Of a stretch of DNA of 64,000 nt, positions 27,157 through 36,678 are shown piece after piece. Position numbers and translations under genes: made by a program. This DNA is from Actinomyces urogenitalis DSM 15434. GTDB taxonomy: Bacteria; Actinomycetota; Actinomycetes; Actinomycetales; Actinomycetaceae. The notes below the pieces were generated by a model. It was given only the letters and a program-made list of their open reading frames with translations. It did no database searches and had not been told where the DNA came from. The stretch covers positions 800,160 to 864,159 of the forward strand of contig NZ_DS999574.1 in the NCBI RefSeq assembly GCF_000159035.1, read 5' to 3'. How positions within the stretch are numbered: the first letter of the stretch is position 1; every line of letters starts with the position of its first letter.

Positions 27157-27228
27157 TGGCTATGGTCAAGATACCTGTCAAGAGGTGATGATATGGCCAG
27201 GATTCTGACCATGTGGCCATGGTGGTCA
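27157..27228. promoter_or_regulatory. Probable hipBA operator region with repeated inverted half-sites
   Basis: Upstream of hipB there is ATGGTCA (27162-27168), its inverse TGACCAT (27206-27212), CTGGCTAT (27157-27164) with near-inverse ATATGGCCAG (27191-27200), and TGACCA/TGGTCA arms at 27206-27211 and 27223-27228. Several spaced inverted half-sites are what cooperative HipB binding would need. Confidence 0.5.
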
Positions 27229-27244
27229 GTGTGAGGTGCTGTGT

Positions 27245-28531
27245 CTACATCCAGGCGCTCGGGTCGGCTACCACGGTCTCCAGGAGGGACCAGGCGGCTC
27301 CGGTAGCGCCGGGCATCTGGTCGCTTCCCGCCTGAAGGATCTCCAGCTCGGTCCACCGCGAGGCCAGGACCCGCCTGCCCAGCTCCTCCTCGACTTCAGG
27401 GCGCAGCACCTCAGCCAGTGGCGCAAGGTGCCCTCCCAGCACCACGACGGGGATGTCGAGCAGGTTGACGGCGGCTCCGAGTCCCACGCCCAGCGCGTGG
27501 GCGGCTGACGAGATGGCCTGGCGGGCGCCGTCGTCGCCGGCCTGCCAGGCGGCCACGAGCTCCTCGGGGTGGGCGTCTTCTGCCAGACCGGCTGCCGCCA
27601 GGATCGAACGACGTCCGGCGTAGCGCTCCAGGCACCCGGCGTTACCGCACGAGCACAGCGGGCCGTTGGGGTCGATTTGGACGTGGCCGATCTCGCCGGC
27701 GAATCCGTTGGTACCTTCCAGGGCCTGCCCGTCTCGGACGATGCCGGCGCCAATCCCGTTCTCCCCGGACAGGTAGATGAAGGAGGGCCACTGGGGTGCC
27801 AGGACGGGGCGGCTGCGTCCAACGGTCAGGGCTCCCAGGCTCGCCTCGTTGCCGACCTCCAGGCTCAGCCCGTTGCCCTCCAGGACGCTGGCCAGGTGCT
27901 CGCTCGGGCGGACCCCGGACCAGCCAAGGTTGGGGGCGCGCAGCAGCACGCCGTCGCAGACCAGGCCCGGCAGGGCGATGCCGGCTCCCACCGGCCGCGC
28001 GCCGCGAATCATCGGAAGCGCCAGGACGTCGGCGACCAGCGTGGCCAGGCGCCGAAGCACGACGGCGGGGTCGGAGCCTGAGAAGTCGTCCAGGACCACG
28101 CGCTCGGTCAGGAGCTCGCCTGACAGGTCGATCGCACGCACGGCCATGTGGGCGACGTTGACCTCCAGTCCCAGCGCCACGAAGGTGGCGCGCGGCGGGG
28201 CGAGGGGTACGGCGGGCCGGCCTGGGCCGGAGGACGGGGCGGGGTCGAGCTCGGTGAGGATCCCTGCACCCACGAGGTCATCGGCCAGGCGGGAAGCGGT
28301 GGACCTGGTCATCCCGGTCATGGCGGCCACGTCGGCCCGTGAGATGGGGGTGGGGGAGGACAGCACCTGCCGCGCCACCAGCGCGAGGTTCGCGGTACGC
28401 AGCGTCGACTGGCGTGCCGAGGCGGCGGCGCGGGAGCCTCGGGCAGCGGGGGAAGGTAGACGCCAGGCGCGAGCTGCGGCAGACGCCGTCGTCTGGGATG
28501 TGCTTCGAACCACGCCTTGACCATACCTCAT
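27245..28531 (-). CDS. xylR: ROK-family repressor, XylR type
   Basis: The N-terminal helix-turn-helix (around residues 60-90, [25 protein letters not shown]) is followed by a ROK sugar-kinase-like domain. The latter carries the Zn-binding signature [14 protein letters not shown] and the motif NGFAGEIGH. The kinase site appears vestigial, as usual in repressors. The start is uncertain: ATG 28531 (428 residues) or GTG 28513, both poorly supplied with Shine-Dalgarno. It is divergent from xylA with a very short gap, and the predicted xylA promoter overlaps this gene's 5' end. It is probably the xylose-responsive repressor of xylA and xylB. Confidence 0.88.
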   Translation of the reverse strand: MRYGQGVVRSTSQTTASAAARAWRLPSPAARGSRAAASARQSTLRTANLALVARQVLSSPTPISRADVAAMTGMTRSTASRLADDLVGAGILTELDPAPSSGPGRPAVPLAPPRATFVALGLEVNVAHMAVRAIDLSGELLTERVVLDDFSGSDPAVVLRRLATLVADVLALPMIRGARPVGAGIALPGLVCDGVLLRAPNLGWSGVRPSEHLASVLEGNGLSLEVGNEASLGALTVGRSRPVLAPQWPSFIYLSGENGIGAGIVRDGQALEGTNGFAGEIGHVQIDPNGPLCSCGNAGCLERYAGRRSILAAAGLAEDAHPEELVAAWQAGDDGARQAISSAAHALGVGLGAAVNLLDIPVVVLGGHLAPLAEVLRPEVEEELGRRVLASRWTELEILQAGSDQMPGATGAAWSLLETVVADPSAWM

Positions 28532-28545
28532 CTGCGTGCCATAGT
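28517..28545 (+). promoter_or_regulatory. Predicted xylA promoter
   Basis: A TTGACC -35 element (28517-28522) and a CATAGT -10 element (28540-28545) are separated by 17 bp, about 40 bp before the xylA start. The spacer contains the first ATG of the divergent ROK gene, so a bound repressor would affect both. Confidence 0.55.
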
Positions 28546-28582
28546 TGCGTCAATGAACAAATACCGGCTCGAGGAGGAGACC

Positions 28583-29764
28583 ATGGTTCGCAAGCCCACC
28601 AAGGAAGACAAGTTCTCATTCGGTCTGTGGACCGTCGGCTGGCTCGCCGCCGACCCCTTCGGTGACAAGACCCGTGCCGCCCTGCGTCCCTGGGAGTACA
28701 CCGAGAAGCTCGCCGAGCTGGGCGCCTGGGGCATCACCTTCCACGACAACGACGTCTTCCCCTTCGACGCCACCGACGCCGAGCGTGACGAGATCGTCCG
28801 CAAGCTCAAGGACACCGTGGACGCCACGGGCCTGACCATCGAGATGGTCACCACCAACACCTTCACCCACCCGATCTTCAAGGACGGCGGCCTGACCAAC
28901 AACGACCGCTCGATCCGCCGCTTCGGCCTGCGCAAGATCCTGCGCAACGTCGATCTCGCCGCCGAGCTGGGCGCCAAGACCTTTGTCATGTGGGGTGGTC
29001 GTGAGGGCGCTGAGTACGACTCCTCCAAGGACCTCAACGCGGCCTTCGACCGCTACAAGGAGGGCCTGGACACCGTCGCCCAGTACATCAAGGACAAGGG
29101 CTACGACCTCAAGATCGGCCTGGAGCCCAAGCCGAACGAGCCCCGCGGTGACATCTTCCTGCCCACCGTCGGCCACGCCCTGGCCCTCATTGCCCAGCTG
29201 GACAACGGCGACATCGTGGGCCTGAACCCCGAGGTCGGCCACGAGCAGATGGCGAACCTCAACTACACCCACGGCATCGCCCAGGCCCTCAACCACGGCA
29301 AGCTCTTCCACATCGACCTCAACGGCCAGAAGGGCCTGAAGTACGACCAGGACCTGGTCTTCGGCCACGGCGACCTGCTGTCCGCCTTCTTCACCGTGGA
29401 CCTCATCGTCAACGGCTTCCCGAACGGCGGCCCGCGCTACGACGGCCCGATCCACTTCGACTACAAGCCCTCGCGCACCGATGGCATGGAGGGCGTGTGG
29501 GAGTCCGCTGCCGCCAACATGGAGATGTGGCTGCAGCTCAAGGAAAAGGCCCAGGCCTTCCGCGCCGACCCCGAGGTCCAGGAGGCTCTCAAGCTCTCCG
29601 GCATCTACGAGCTCGGCGAGCCCACCCTGGCCGAGGGTGAGTCCCTGGAGGACTTCATCGCTGACCGCTCTGCCTACGAGGACTTTGACGCTGAGGCTGC
29701 CGCCGCGCGCGACTACCACTTCGTCAACCTCTACCAGAAGGCCGTCATGCACCTGATCGGCTGA
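28583..29764 (+). CDS. xylA: Xylose isomerase
   Basis: Interconverts D-xylose and D-xylulose. The 393-residue length is the short, class I actinobacterial form. Catalytic and metal segments are seen: [11 protein letters not shown] with the active-site His, [12 protein letters not shown] with metal Glu, [11 protein letters not shown] and [11 protein letters not shown] 28583 is nine bases after GAGGAGGAGA; the frame opens further upstream inside the promoter. It is the first gene of the xylose set, divergent from a ROK regulator. Confidence 0.96.
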   Translation: MVRKPTKEDKFSFGLWTVGWLAADPFGDKTRAALRPWEYTEKLAELGAWGITFHDNDVFPFDATDAERDEIVRKLKDTVDATGLTIEMVTTNTFTHPIFKDGGLTNNDRSIRRFGLRKILRNVDLAAELGAKTFVMWGGREGAEYDSSKDLNAAFDRYKEGLDTVAQYIKDKGYDLKIGLEPKPNEPRGDIFLPTVGHALALIAQLDNGDIVGLNPEVGHEQMANLNYTHGIAQALNHGKLFHIDLNGQKGLKYDQDLVFGHGDLLSAFFTVDLIVNGFPNGGPRYDGPIHFDYKPSRTDGMEGVWESAAANMEMWLQLKEKAQAFRADPEVQEALKLSGIYELGEPTLAEGESLEDFIADRSAYEDFDAEAAAARDYHFVNLYQKAVMHLIG

Positions 29765-29827
29765 GGCCGGTCTAGTCGGAGCGCCTGCACGTCAAGCCGC
29801 AGCAGGCAGGTGCCCCGCACAAGGTGA

Positions 29828-29866
29828 GTGGAGGGACGACGGCGAGCACCGCCGTCGTCCCTCCAC
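29828..29866 (+). terminator. Strong hairpin between xylA and xylB
   Basis: A 17-bp perfect stem (29828-29844 with 29850-29866) and a five-base loop, followed by CGCTACCTTTTCTG. This is close to a complete intrinsic terminator, so xylB expression must come from read-through or a promoter in the 70 bp before it. Confidence 0.8.
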
Positions 29867-29936
29867 CGCTACCTTTTCTGTCACACCCGTCCGATACCCT
29901 CTCGATATCGCCACCTTCACCGTGGAAGGAACCTTC

Positions 29937-31397
29937 ATGGCACTCGTCGCCGGCGTCGACTCCTCGACGCAGTCCTGCAAGATCGTCATCCGCGACGCCG
30001 CGAGCGGCGCGCTGGTGCGTGAGGCCAAGGCCTCTCACCCCGACGGCACCGAGATCCACCCTGACGAGTGGTGGCGAGCGCTGGGTGAGGTGGTTGACGC
30101 CGTCGGCGGCCTTGCCGACGTCGACGCCCTGTCCGTGGGTGGTCAGCAGCACGGCATGGTCGTGCTCGACGCCGACGGTGAGGTCATCCGCCCCGCCCTG
30201 CTGTGGAACGACACCCGCTCGGCCGGCGCCGCTCGCGACCTCATCGCTGAGCTGGGTAAGGGAGACGAGGAGGCCGGTCGCAAGGCCTGGGCGGACGCCG
30301 TGGGCAGCGTGCTCGTGGCCTCGCTGACTATCACCAAGCTGCGCTGGCTGGCAGACAACGAGCCCGAGAACGCCGCGCGTATTGCCGCTGTCTGTCTGCC
30401 CCATGACTGGCTGACCTGGAAGCTCTCGGGCGCCACGAGCCTGGACACCCTGACCACCGACCGCTCGGACGCCTCGGGTACCGGCTACTTCGACTCGGTG
30501 ACGAACGAGTACCGCCGTGACCTGCTCGCCCTGGCGCTGCACCGCAGCGAGGAGGAGGTTGCTGGCATCGTCCTGCCGCGCGTCGTGGGCCCGAACGAGG
30601 TTGCCGGTCATGGCGGAGACGACGTGCTCGGCGCAGACCTCAGTCACCTGGCGCTCGGCCCAGGTTGTGGTGACAACGCCGGTGCGGCTCTTGGCCTGGG
30701 TCTGCGGCCCGGGCAGACCTCGGTGTCCCTGGGAACCTCCGGTGTGGTTGCGGCGGTCTCCTCGACCCCGACCCATGACCCCTCTGGCCTGGTGACCGGC
30801 TTCGCTGACGCCACCGGTGCCTTCCTACCGCTGGCTTGCACCCTCAACGGCGCTCGGATCCTCGACGCGGCCAAGAAGGTCCTGGGGGTCAGTTACGACG
30901 AGTTCGACGAGCTGGCTCTGTCTGCTGAGCCGGGCGCGGGCGGCCTGGTTCACGTGCCCTACCTGGAGGGCGAGCGCACGCCGAACCTTCCTGAGGCCAC
31001 GGGCATGCTCACGGGCATGACGCTGTCCAGCCTCACGCCTGCCAACTACGCACGTGCGGCTGTGGAGGGCCTGCTGTGCCTCATGGGAGCCTGCCTGGAC
31101 GCCGTGCGCGCCCAGGGCGTGGACATCAGCGAGGTCGCGATCGTCGGTGGCGGTGTCAAGTGGCGCAGCGCCAAGGAGCTGAGCCCGGCCGTGCTGGGTG
31201 TGCCGGTGGACGTGCCGCCGGCTGGCGAGTACGTGGCAATCGGTGCGGCCAAGCAGGCGGCGTGGATTCTCGACGGCGGTGCCGAGCCCCCGGCCTGGGA
31301 GCTCGCCGGAGCCGAGCACCTGACCGCTCCTGCGCAGCCGGAGGTCCGGGCTGCGTACGACAAGGCGGCTGCCGTGGTCGCCGGTACGCAGGGCTGA
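29937..31397 (+). CDS. xylB: Xylulokinase
   Basis: FGGY-family kinase, D-xylulose to D-xylulose 5-phosphate. Family features are [13 protein letters not shown] at the N-terminus, [13 protein letters not shown] with the catalytic-type segment, LLWNDTRS, and the C-terminal ATP motif [12 protein letters not shown]. Length is 486 residues. ATG 29937 follows GGAAGGAACCTTC. Its surroundings (xylA upstream, polyol dehydrogenase downstream) support xylulose over ribulose as substrate. Confidence 0.94.
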   Translation: MALVAGVDSSTQSCKIVIRDAASGALVREAKASHPDGTEIHPDEWWRALGEVVDAVGGLADVDALSVGGQQHGMVVLDADGEVIRPALLWNDTRSAGAARDLIAELGKGDEEAGRKAWADAVGSVLVASLTITKLRWLADNEPENAARIAAVCLPHDWLTWKLSGATSLDTLTTDRSDASGTGYFDSVTNEYRRDLLALALHRSEEEVAGIVLPRVVGPNEVAGHGGDDVLGADLSHLALGPGCGDNAGAALGLGLRPGQTSVSLGTSGVVAAVSSTPTHDPSGLVTGFADATGAFLPLACTLNGARILDAAKKVLGVSYDEFDELALSAEPGAGGLVHVPYLEGERTPNLPEATGMLTGMTLSSLTPANYARAAVEGLLCLMGACLDAVRAQGVDISEVAIVGGGVKWRSAKELSPAVLGVPVDVPPAGEYVAIGAAKQAAWILDGGAEPPAWELAGAEHLTAPAQPEVRAAYDKAAAVVAGTQG

Positions 31398-31420
31398 GAA
31401 CCGAGTAAGAACGAAGAACC

Positions 31421-32458
31421 ATGACTGACAACCTCTCTACCGTCCCGCAGACCATGCGCGCCCAGGTGCTCCTGCGCGAGCACGAGGTCGAAATCCAGCA
31501 GCGCCCGGTCCCGGTCCCGGACCCGGACCAGGTGCTCGTCAAGATCGAGTCCGTGGGCGTGTGCGGCTCGGACGTGCACTACTACCAGCACGGGCGCATC
31601 GGTGACTTCATCGTCAAGGAGCCCATGATCCTGGGGCATGAGGCCTCCGGCACCATCGTGGCTGTGGGTGAGCAGGTGGACCCCGGACGCATCGGCCAGC
31701 GCGTGTCCATCGAGCCCCAGCGCTCGTGCCGCGTGTGCGAGTACTGCAAGCGCGGGGAGTACAACCTCTGCCCGCACATCGAGTTCTACGCGACCCCGCC
31801 GATTGACGGCTGCTTCAGCGAGTACGCGCTCATCCAGGACGACTTCGCCTACGAGATCCCGGAGTCGGTGTCCTGGGACGCCGGTGCGCTGCTGGAGCCC
31901 CTGAGCGTGGGTATCGCGGCCGCCCGCAAGGCCCACCTGAGCCTCGGGGACACCGTCCTGGTGGCCGGAGCCGGTCCGATCGGCGCCATCGTTGCCCAGG
32001 TGGCCAAGGCTTACGGTGCCCGCGAGGTCGTGGTGACGGACATGGTGGCGGGTCGCCGTGAGACCGTGCTGGAGCTCGGCGCGACCGAGGCCTACGAGCC
32101 TGGTGCGCCTGAGCTGGAGGGCCGCAGCTTCGACGCCTTCTTTGACGCCACCGGCGTGACCGCAGCCGTGGTGGACGGCATCAAGCACGTCAAGGCTGGA
32201 GGCTCGGCCATCATCATCGGCATGGGGGATGACGACATGCTCCTGCCGGTCTCCTACATCACCAGTCACGAGGTCAACGTCACCGGCATCTTCCGGTACA
32301 ACAACACCTGGACCACGGCCATCGAGCTTGTGGCCTCGGGCAAGGTCAACCTTGACCGCCTGGCGACCGACCACTACGGCCTGGACGAGGCCGAGACCCC
32401 GCTCAAGGTCAAGCCTGCGCCCACGACCCTGAAGTCCATGGTCCACCCGGGACGCTGA
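31421..32458 (+). CDS. Zinc polyol dehydrogenase (xylitol/sorbitol/L-iditol type)
   Basis: Medium-chain dehydrogenase of 345 residues. It would oxidise a polyol such as xylitol to D-xylulose, which xylB next door could phosphorylate. Catalytic zinc ligands are in CGSDVHYY and GHEASG. The structural-zinc cysteines are in CRVCEYCKRGEYNLC, and the Rossmann motif is VAGAGPIGA. The QHGRIGDF stretch is typical of sorbitol/xylitol dehydrogenases. It starts 23 bp after xylB. Whether the natural substrate is xylitol, arabinitol or sorbitol cannot be decided from sequence. Confidence 0.88.
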   Translation: MTDNLSTVPQTMRAQVLLREHEVEIQQRPVPVPDPDQVLVKIESVGVCGSDVHYYQHGRIGDFIVKEPMILGHEASGTIVAVGEQVDPGRIGQRVSIEPQRSCRVCEYCKRGEYNLCPHIEFYATPPIDGCFSEYALIQDDFAYEIPESVSWDAGALLEPLSVGIAAARKAHLSLGDTVLVAGAGPIGAIVAQVAKAYGAREVVVTDMVAGRRETVLELGATEAYEPGAPELEGRSFDAFFDATGVTAAVVDGIKHVKAGGSAIIIGMGDDDMLLPVSYITSHEVNVTGIFRYNNTWTTAIELVASGKVNLDRLATDHYGLDEAETPLKVKPAPTTLKSMVHPGR

Positions 32459-32478
32459 GCCAGGGCACGTCCGTAACG

Positions 32479-32522
32479 CGGCGGTCGTGCGGGTTCCTTG
32501 ACGGGAGCCTGTACGACCGCCG
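32479..32522. terminator. Bidirectional terminator after the xylose operon
   Basis: CGGCGGTCGT (32479-32488) pairs with ACGACCGCCG (32513-32522); a further inner run pairs partially. It is placed between convergent genes. Confidence 0.7.
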
Positions 32523-32562
32523 TCGTCGTGCCAGAGGGCAGGTCGCGCGTGAGACGACGCCG

Positions 32563-33651
32563 TCATCGCGAGCCCGGCGGCGCCGTCGACCCACGCTGGA
32601 CGAGCGTGGTCTGCAGCTCGACGGGACGGCCTGGAACGTATCCGCCCTCAATCTCGCGCTTGATGAGCTCCAGGGCCTCGCGCCCCATGTCCTCAAGCGG
32701 CTGGTGGACGGAGGCCAGGGCGGGGGAGACCAGCCGGGCCGGGTCGGTGTCATCAAAGCCGATGACGGAGAGCTGCTCGGGTACTGTCAGACCGTGTGCG
32801 TGGGCGTAGGCCATGACGCCGAAGGCGATGGAGTCAGCCAGGGCGAAGACGGCCGTCGGCGGGTCGGCGAGCTCGAGGAGCTGGGAGGCACCGGCCAGGC
32901 CCGCCTCGTAGGTGTAGCGACCACTGACGACGAGCTCAGGGGTGAAGGCGATCCCAGCCTCAGCCAGCGCTGAGCGGTACCCGGCAAGGCGCTCGATGCT
33001 CGGAACGGAGGTTGAGGGGCCGCAGACCACGCCGATGCGTTCGTGCCCGAGCGCCAGCAGGTGCTCAGTGGCCTGGACCCCGCCCCGCCAGTTGCTGGCC
33101 GACAGCGCGATGAGTCCCTCGGGTGGTGCACTGGCAGGGTCGATGGAGATGACCGGGATGCCTCGGGTACTGCACAGGCGCGCCAGCTCGACCGAGCAGG
33201 GGGTGGTGGCCAGGATCAGGCCGTCCGCGCTCTCGATCGCACGGGCGGCCACCTCCATGGTGCGATCGGGAGAACGAGGGCCGGACTGGTGAGTCGGCGC
33301 GCCAATCTGGTCGATGTGGACGACCATGTCCAGCTCGGCCGCCGCCGTGAGCATCCCCGCCAGGACCTTGGGGGTGTAGGCGTTGTCGACAGTCTCGAAG
33401 AGGACGGCGATATGCGGCTGCCGGGGACCAGGCGCGGGATCGGCCGTCGCCCCCTCGCGGGGTGAGGAGGACAGCGCCGTGCTGGGACGGACCGGGTAAC
33501 CGGCCTGGCGGGCTGCGGCCAGGACGCGCTCGCGGGTCCTGGCGGAGATCGTGGGGTCTGCCCGCAGCGCCTTGGAGACTGTTGGCACGGAGACCCCGGC
33601 CGCGGCAGCGACGGCGGCCTGGGTTGGCGCGTTGGAACGTGGCCGTGGCAT
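32563..33651 (-). CDS. LacI-family regulator, copy 1 of a duplicated regulator/binding-protein unit
   Basis: The 362-residue protein has its HTH at residues 10-35 (TQAAVAAAAGVSVPTVSKAL) and a sensor domain ending in GFDDTDPARLVSPALASVHQP. It has the SVPTVSKALR recognition helix common in xylose/xyloside regulators. It is a clear paralogue of the gene at 35298-36356: both begin MPR-R and share VSVPTVSKALRAD or close. It is divergent from a binding-protein gene that is itself duplicated. Confidence 0.9.
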   Translation of the reverse strand: MPRPRSNAPTQAAVAAAAGVSVPTVSKALRADPTISARTRERVLAAARQAGYPVRPSTALSSSPREGATADPAPGPRQPHIAVLFETVDNAYTPKVLAGMLTAAAELDMVVHIDQIGAPTHQSGPRSPDRTMEVAARAIESADGLILATTPCSVELARLCSTRGIPVISIDPASAPPEGLIALSASNWRGGVQATEHLLALGHERIGVVCGPSTSVPSIERLAGYRSALAEAGIAFTPELVVSGRYTYEAGLAGASQLLELADPPTAVFALADSIAFGVMAYAHAHGLTVPEQLSVIGFDDTDPARLVSPALASVHQPLEDMGREALELIKREIEGGYVPGRPVELQTTLVQRGSTAPPGSR

Positions 33652-33891
33652 GGGGGTCCTTCCGGGCGGCGATAACTTTCATTATTTTGCGACAGATTCC
33701 CATCAAAATGAGCAATGTTATGAAATTGTGACAGCCGAAGGGTTGTCGGTCACACCCCTTCGGCTTGCGGTTTGTATGTCAGTGAAACGAACACTGTGTT
33801 TCGCGACCTGCGCCGTCACTGTTGATGGCGCATTCGGACCCGACAACGTCGTCGGAGGGCCCTGCACGGCCCGGATCTGGGAGGAAGCACC
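33652..33891. promoter_or_regulatory. Divergent control region of the orphan binding-protein gene
   Basis: This 240-bp AT-richer stretch holds GATAACTTTC (33671-33680), a ten-pair stem AGCCGAAGGG/CCCTTCGGCT (33733-33742 with 33756-33765), and TGAAACGAAC (33783-33792) before an imperfect inverse GTTTCG. The TGAAACGAAC word recurs at the same relative place before the second binding protein (36564-36573), marking it as a likely operator half-site. Confidence 0.5.
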
Positions 33892-35196
33892 ATGAACAAG
33901 CTCGTGATCTCACGTCGTCAGGCCTGCGTGGGGGCGCTCGTCGCAGGAGTCGCGGCCACGCTGGCGGCCTGCGGCGGCTCCAAGCCTGGCGGGGCCGCAG
34001 GAGACGGCGCCACCTGCTGGTTCCTGACCGGTGGATCGGAGAAGACCTTCCGCGACTCCTTTGAGCGCTGGAACTCCGAGCACGCCGATCAGAAGATCAC
34101 CTACGAGGTCTTCGCCAACGACGCGTACAAGGAGAAGATCCGCACCGCGGTGGGTTCTGGCAACGCCCCGACGCTGCTCTACAGCTGGGCCGGGGGCACG
34201 CTGGTGGACTACGTCAACAACGACCAGGTCATTGACCTGACTGACCTGACCACTGACGTGCAGAAGCGCCTCATCCCCTCCATCCTGTACATCGGCAAGG
34301 TGGACGGCAAGATCTACGCCCTGCCCAACAACAACACCCAGCCTGTCCTCATCTACTACAACAAGGAGGTCTTCGAGAAGGTGGGTGCGCAGCCTCCTCA
34401 GACCTGGGACGAGCTCATGGCGCTCATCCCCACGTTCAAGGATGCTGGCTACATCCCCTTTGCTGAGGCGGGCGCCTCGCTGTGGCCTTACCTCATGTGG
34501 ATCCAGTACCTGACGGATCGTGTGGGAGGCCACGAGGTCTTTGACCGGGTCCTGGCTGGCGAGTCGGGAGCGTGGTCCGACCCTGCCTTCATTGAGGCCC
34601 TGACCAAGATCCAGGACATGGTCAAGGCCGGAGGCCTGGGCGATGCCTATGGCTCGGTGGACGCAGATGCCAACGCTGACATCGCGCTGGTGCACACCGG
34701 CAAGGCCGCGATGATCCTTCAGGGCTCCTGGGTCTATGCCAACTTCCTGGCTGATGCGCCGGAGATGGTCTCCTCGGGCAAGCTCGGTTACATCACCTTC
34801 CCGACTGTTGAGGGAGGCAAGGGTGACCCGAGCAACCTCACCGGAAACCCGGCGAATTTCTGGTCCGTGACGACGACGGCCAGTGAGGACGCCCGCAAGG
34901 CGGCGCTGGACTACCTCAACACCGAGATGCTCTCCGAGCCCTATATCGCCAAGTGTGTTGAGCAGGGGCTCATCCCAGGTGCGCTGGATGCTGAGTCAGT
35001 GATCGAGAAGTCCGAGCACGCAGAGTACCTGTCCTTCGGCTATGACCTGGCGAAGAACGCTGCTCACTTCCAGATGTCCTGGGACCAGGCGCTGCCCTCG
35101 GCTCAGGCTCAGGAGTTGCTGACCAACCTCTCGCAGATCTTCCTCCTGCAGATCACGCCGGAGGAGTTCGTCGAGAAGATGAACGCGACGCTGTGA
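33892..35196 (+). CDS. ABC sugar-binding lipoprotein, orphan copy
   Basis: Family 1 binding protein of 434 residues. The RR-type signal peptide (SRRQACVG) and lipobox LAAC are within the first 25 residues. It is very similar throughout to the protein at 36679-37986, including the first ten residues and the C-terminal QIFLLQITPEEFV. No permease follows; a strong terminator (35205-35244) closes the unit. It could feed the permeases at 37983-39724 with a different sugar. The GH120 and CE7 neighbours suggest xylo-oligosaccharides. Confidence 0.9.
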   Translation: MNKLVISRRQACVGALVAGVAATLAACGGSKPGGAAGDGATCWFLTGGSEKTFRDSFERWNSEHADQKITYEVFANDAYKEKIRTAVGSGNAPTLLYSWAGGTLVDYVNNDQVIDLTDLTTDVQKRLIPSILYIGKVDGKIYALPNNNTQPVLIYYNKEVFEKVGAQPPQTWDELMALIPTFKDAGYIPFAEAGASLWPYLMWIQYLTDRVGGHEVFDRVLAGESGAWSDPAFIEALTKIQDMVKAGGLGDAYGSVDADANADIALVHTGKAAMILQGSWVYANFLADAPEMVSSGKLGYITFPTVEGGKGDPSNLTGNPANFWSVTTTASEDARKAALDYLNTEMLSEPYIAKCVEQGLIPGALDAESVIEKSEHAEYLSFGYDLAKNAAHFQMSWDQALPSAQAQELLTNLSQIFLLQITPEEFVEKMNATL

Positions 35197-35204
35197 CGGT
35201 CGGT

Positions 35205-35244
35205 GCCTTGCCCGGTGGCGGCCACAGTCGCCGTCGGGCAAGGC
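35205..35244. terminator. Bidirectional terminator after the orphan binding protein
   Basis: Sixteen pairs, two of them G-U (35205-35220 with 35229-35244), around an eight-base loop, just after the stop and before the convergent LacI end. Confidence 0.75.
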
Positions 35245-35297
35245 GTCTGCCGCGAGCGGGCTGGCGGCGCGAGCGGAGGCTAGCGCGACGGACAGCC

Positions 35298-36356
35298 TCA
35301 GCGGGCTGGGGCCGCCGTCGAGCCACGTACGACCAGGGTGGTCTGTAGCTCGACGGGGCTGCCGAGGCTGCGCCCCTCATTGAGGGCGTTCATGACGGTG
35401 CGGATCGCTTCAGCGCCGATCTCCTGCAGCGGCTGGCGGATGACGGTGACCTGGGGCGAGCACAGCGAGGCGATCGAGGTGTCGTCAAAGCCGATGACGG
35501 ACAGGCCCTCTGGCACGCGAATTCCGTGACGGCGTGCGGCCTCCAGGATTCCTCCCGCGATGGCGTCGTTGAGGGCAAAGACTGCTGTGGGCGGGTTCTC
35601 GGACTCCAGAAGGAAAGAGCCATGAACCACGCCGGTGGAGTACAGGTAGGGGCCGTGGGTCAGCAGGCTCTCGTCAACCTCGATGCCGGCGCGTGAGCAG
35701 GCGAACCGAAAACCTGCCAGCCTCTCGATCGTTGGCGTGGAGGAATCAGGACCGGCCACGATGCCGATCCGACGGTGACCGAGGCTGATGAGGTGCTCGG
35801 CTGCCTGGACTCCTCCGCGCCAGTTCGTCGCGGACAGCGTCACCATGCCGGGTGGGGGCGGTGTAGCCGGATCGATCGACAGCAGTAGAAGGTCGTGCTC
35901 GTGGGCAAAGGTGACGATGTCCGCACTGACGGGGGTGGTCACCAGGATGAGGGCGTCGGCGCCGTCTGCGGTTCGGGCGGCGAGCTCGCGGGTGAGCAAC
36001 GTGGCGTCTGGCCCCATCTGGTCGGCCGAGACGCCGATGTGGCGCACCTGGAGCGTGGCGCCGAGCTCGTCAACCGTGCGCAGCATGCCGCCGAGGATCT
36101 CAGTGGCGTAGGCATTGTTGACCGTGTCGAAGAGAACGGCGATTCGCTTGAAGGGGGAAGCTCCCTCCTCGGCGGCGGGGTCCTGGGTGGAAGGCAGTGG
36201 GTAGCCGAGGTCGGCAGCCGCTGCCAGGACGATGTCCTGGGTCTTGCGCGAGATGGAGGAGTCGGCGCGCAGGGCCTTGGACACGGTGGGTACGGAGAAG
36301 CCGGTGGCGGCAGCGATGGTGGCCTGCGTCGGGCGGGATGAGCGGGTTCGCGGCAT
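35298..36356 (-). CDS. LacI-family regulator, copy 2 of the duplicated unit
   Basis: A 352-residue regulator; HTH PTQATIAAATGFSVPTVSK, sensor domain with TNWRGGVQAAEHL and GFDDTSIASLCSP. The frame is open 27 codons upstream, but ATG 36356 gives MPRTRSSRPT, aligned with the paralogue at 32563-33651. It is divergent from the second binding-protein gene and probably represses that transporter operon. Confidence 0.9.
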   Translation of the reverse strand: MPRTRSSRPTQATIAAATGFSVPTVSKALRADSSISRKTQDIVLAAAADLGYPLPSTQDPAAEEGASPFKRIAVLFDTVNNAYATEILGGMLRTVDELGATLQVRHIGVSADQMGPDATLLTRELAARTADGADALILVTTPVSADIVTFAHEHDLLLLSIDPATPPPPGMVTLSATNWRGGVQAAEHLISLGHRRIGIVAGPDSSTPTIERLAGFRFACSRAGIEVDESLLTHGPYLYSTGVVHGSFLLESENPPTAVFALNDAIAGGILEAARRHGIRVPEGLSVIGFDDTSIASLCSPQVTVIRQPLQEIGAEAIRTVMNALNEGRSLGSPVELQTTLVVRGSTAAPAR

Positions 36357-36678
36357 CGTTCCTCCTCGACGGCGGTGGTCGCCGTCGTTCCTGCGTGCCA
36401 GTGACGATGAGGGCTGCGGTGCGCCTGTGGCAACCATAGCGGAGAACCTGCTCCGCCGCGAAAAAATTGCGCAAAAAACGGAGCAAAAGCGAGAAAAGTT
36501 ATCTGATCGTTACAAACAGGCGTGGTTAGTTCCGCAAGAGGGGTGTATTCTTCTGTTCGTCGGTGAAACGAACGAAAATTTTCACCACGGTTTCTGCCGC
36601 GGACGCGGTCATCAACGAACTTCTGACGAGGACGTCAGAAGGGGTCCGATGAGGGGCCCAGATCTGAGAGGAAGCATC
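36357..36678. promoter_or_regulatory. Divergent control region of the xylo-oligosaccharide-type importer
   Basis: This 322-bp gap carries no gene I can support. It contains GAAAAGTTATC (36493-36503), the inverse of a word in the paralogous region, and a 25-bp inverted repeat with arms GGTGAAA (36562-36568) and TTTCACC (36580-36586) that includes TGAAACGAAC. The latter is the best operator candidate for the divergent LacI. Confidence 0.55.

Noticed and set aside
29937-31397. The FGGY kinase as an L-ribulokinase
   Set aside because: It lies between xylA and a polyol dehydrogenase and has xylulokinase-type motifs ([19 protein letters not shown]).
33733-33765. Hairpin before the orphan binding protein as a terminator
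   Set aside because: It is inside a divergent promoter region with no gene ending there; it is more likely a regulatory dyad or chance.
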